Shown here one piece after another: positions 61,163 to 61,631 of a stretch of DNA of 61,631 nucleotides. The DNA comes from Flavobacteriales bacterium (GTDB lineage: Bacteria; Bacteroidota; Bacteroidia; UBA10329): contig JAIPBJ010000011.1 of NCBI GenBank assembly GCA_021739625.1, positions 1-61,631 of the forward strand, written 5' to 3'. The translations under genes were made by a program, and so were the position numbers. Position 1 is the stretch's first letter. Each line of letters begins with the position of its first letter. Below the pieces are notes generated by a model. It was not told the DNA's origin. It saw nothing but the letters and a program-made list of their open reading frames with translations, and did not search any database.

Positions 61163-61224
61163 ACTATATCTTTTCACATATAATATCCTACTTTTGCCCC
61201 GAATTATATCCCATCGCATATAAT
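61163..61224 (+). promoter_or_regulatory. hip promoter with two HipB operators
   Basis: Operator 1 (61163-61184) is ACTATAT-N8-ATATAAT; operator 2 (61203-61224) is ATTATAT-N8-ATATAAT, a perfect 7-8-7 inverted repeat overlapping the hipB start codon. They are exactly 40 bp apart. A perfect -7 box, TACTTTTG (61189-61196), lies between them. The half-site spacing of eight bases equals that of the known HipB operators, so autorepression is expected. Confidence 0.75.
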
Positions 61225-61432
61225 GAAAGGGCTGGCAGCATTCGTCAAGGAGCGTAGGAAGGAGGTGAGCCTCACCCAGGAGGAGTTTGCCGAGCGCGCA
61301 GGCGTGGCCCTCACCGTTATCCGCAAGATAGAGCAGGGCAAGACCAACCTCAATATGGACAAGGTGAATCTGGTGCTGCGCATGTTCGGCCACGAGCTGG
61401 CCGCTGTAAGTAGCAAGGAACTGAGGGGATGA
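61223..61432 (+). CDS. hipB: HipB-like XRE-family antitoxin
   Basis: A 69-residue helix-turn-helix protein: FVKERRKEVSLTQEEFAERAGVALTVIRKIEQGKTN is the XRE HTH, and NLVLRMFGHELAAV the dimerisation end. It lacks the C-terminal extension of longer HipB proteins. Its ATG lies in the right half of operator 2 and its stop overlaps the next start (ATGA), as in toxin-antitoxin operons. Being first is normal for HipB. Confidence 0.92.
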   Translation: MKGLAAFVKERRKEVSLTQEEFAERAGVALTVIRKIEQGKTNLNMDKVNLVLRMFGHELAAVSSKELRG

Positions 61433-61631
61433 GAAGCGCAGAGGTCCATTACAAGCAATGGCTGGCCGGTACCCTCACCGAGACGGACGAGGGCGATTTC
61501 GTGTTCAGCTATGACAGCCGGTATGTGGCGGAACACCCCTCCGACCTTATCACCTTCAGCATGCCCGTCACTGACAGACCCTACACCGACAGGCGGCTGT
61601 TCCCCTTTTTCGATGGTCTTATTCCCGAAGG
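61429..61631 (+). CDS. HipA N-terminal subdomain protein (HipA or HipS), 3-prime truncated
   Basis: Only the first 67 residues are in the window: they match the N-terminal subdomain of HipA (QWLAGTLTETDEGDFVFSYD, SMPVTDRPYTDRRLFPFFDGL-like region, ending in FDGLIPEG). The 4-base ATGA overlap with hipB indicates coupled translation. In many Bacteroidota and in HipBST systems this subdomain is a separate short protein (HipS, about 100 residues) followed by a kinase gene (HipT); whether this is such a split system or a full-length HipA cannot be told because the sequence ends. Confidence 0.85.
   Translation, partial: MRSAEVHYKQWLAGTLTETDEGDFVFSYDSRYVAEHPSDLITFSMPVTDRPYTDRRLFPFFDGLIPE

Overview
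The window (about 61.6 kb, GC near 55 percent by eye) comes from a Bacteroidota chromosome, most likely a Flavobacteriales-type lineage. The main evidence is a type IX secretion / gliding core (porP/sprF-gldK-gldL-gldM-gldN), several secreted proteins with T9SS C-terminal sorting domains, and a recurring promoter element TAnnTTTG (the Bacteroidota -7 box) a short distance before start codons. The gene blocks hpt-adk-obg, miaB-sigma54 regulator-lptE and rplM-rpsI-rpsB-tsf-pyrH fit the same assignment. I found no tRNA, rRNA, insertion sequence or CRISPR array.

Layout. 0-5.6 kb: T9SS cargo protein, obg, adk, hpt (minus strand), and divergent purK-purE. 5.6-12.5 kb: a MarR regulator with two palindromic operators, then a beta-oxidation operon fadN - YwqK-like gene - fadA - fadE; fadE is interrupted by an in-frame TGA. 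12.5-13.3 kb: terminator, palindrome and a 14-copy 21-bp tandem array. 13.3-16.7 kb: miaB, sigma54 activator, lptE (minus). 16.7-24.2 kb: three large T9SS type B surface proteins (minus). 24.3-28.9 kb: M20 peptidase, a second 21-bp array, a small unknown gene, REP-like palindromes, a lone hisD and a lipoprotein. 29-30.2 kb: sterol-desaturase-like membrane enzyme. 30.2-35.5 kb: translation and nucleotide genes and guaA. 35.7-38 kb: secreted thioredoxin-like protein and a sensor kinase. 38-43 kb: TIGR01777 epimerase, SRPBCC protein, B12-binding MerR regulator, ECF-type sigma factor, idi, 6-pyruvoyl-tetrahydropterin-synthase family gene and folE, probably a light-response set. 43-47.6 kb: kinase-regulator-kinase operon. 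47.6-57.2 kb: topA, degenerate ureohydrolase, porP/sprF, gldKLMN. 57.3-59.4 kb: START protein, Fur-family regulator and DUF4625-like lipoprotein behind a promoter overlapped by two palindromes. 59.4-61.6 kb: two conserved hypotheticals, a third 21-bp array followed by a paralogue of the small unknown gene and another REP-like palindrome, then the start of a hip operon cut by the window edge.

The observation I consider most novel is a module seen twice (25.85-27.05 kb and 60.56-61.09 kb): a degenerate tandem array with a 21-bp unit (two turns of B-DNA), then a gene for an approximately 81-residue protein of a shared, unrecognised family, then a TAGAGACG...CGTCTCTA palindrome. A third 21-bp array (12.9-13.2 kb) has the same period but a different unit and no visible paralogue beside it. 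Other points of note are the nonsense codon at a conserved Cys position in fadE, paired operators before marR, hipB and the DUF4625/Fur operon, and a carH-sigma-idi-folE light cluster without carotenoid genes inside it.
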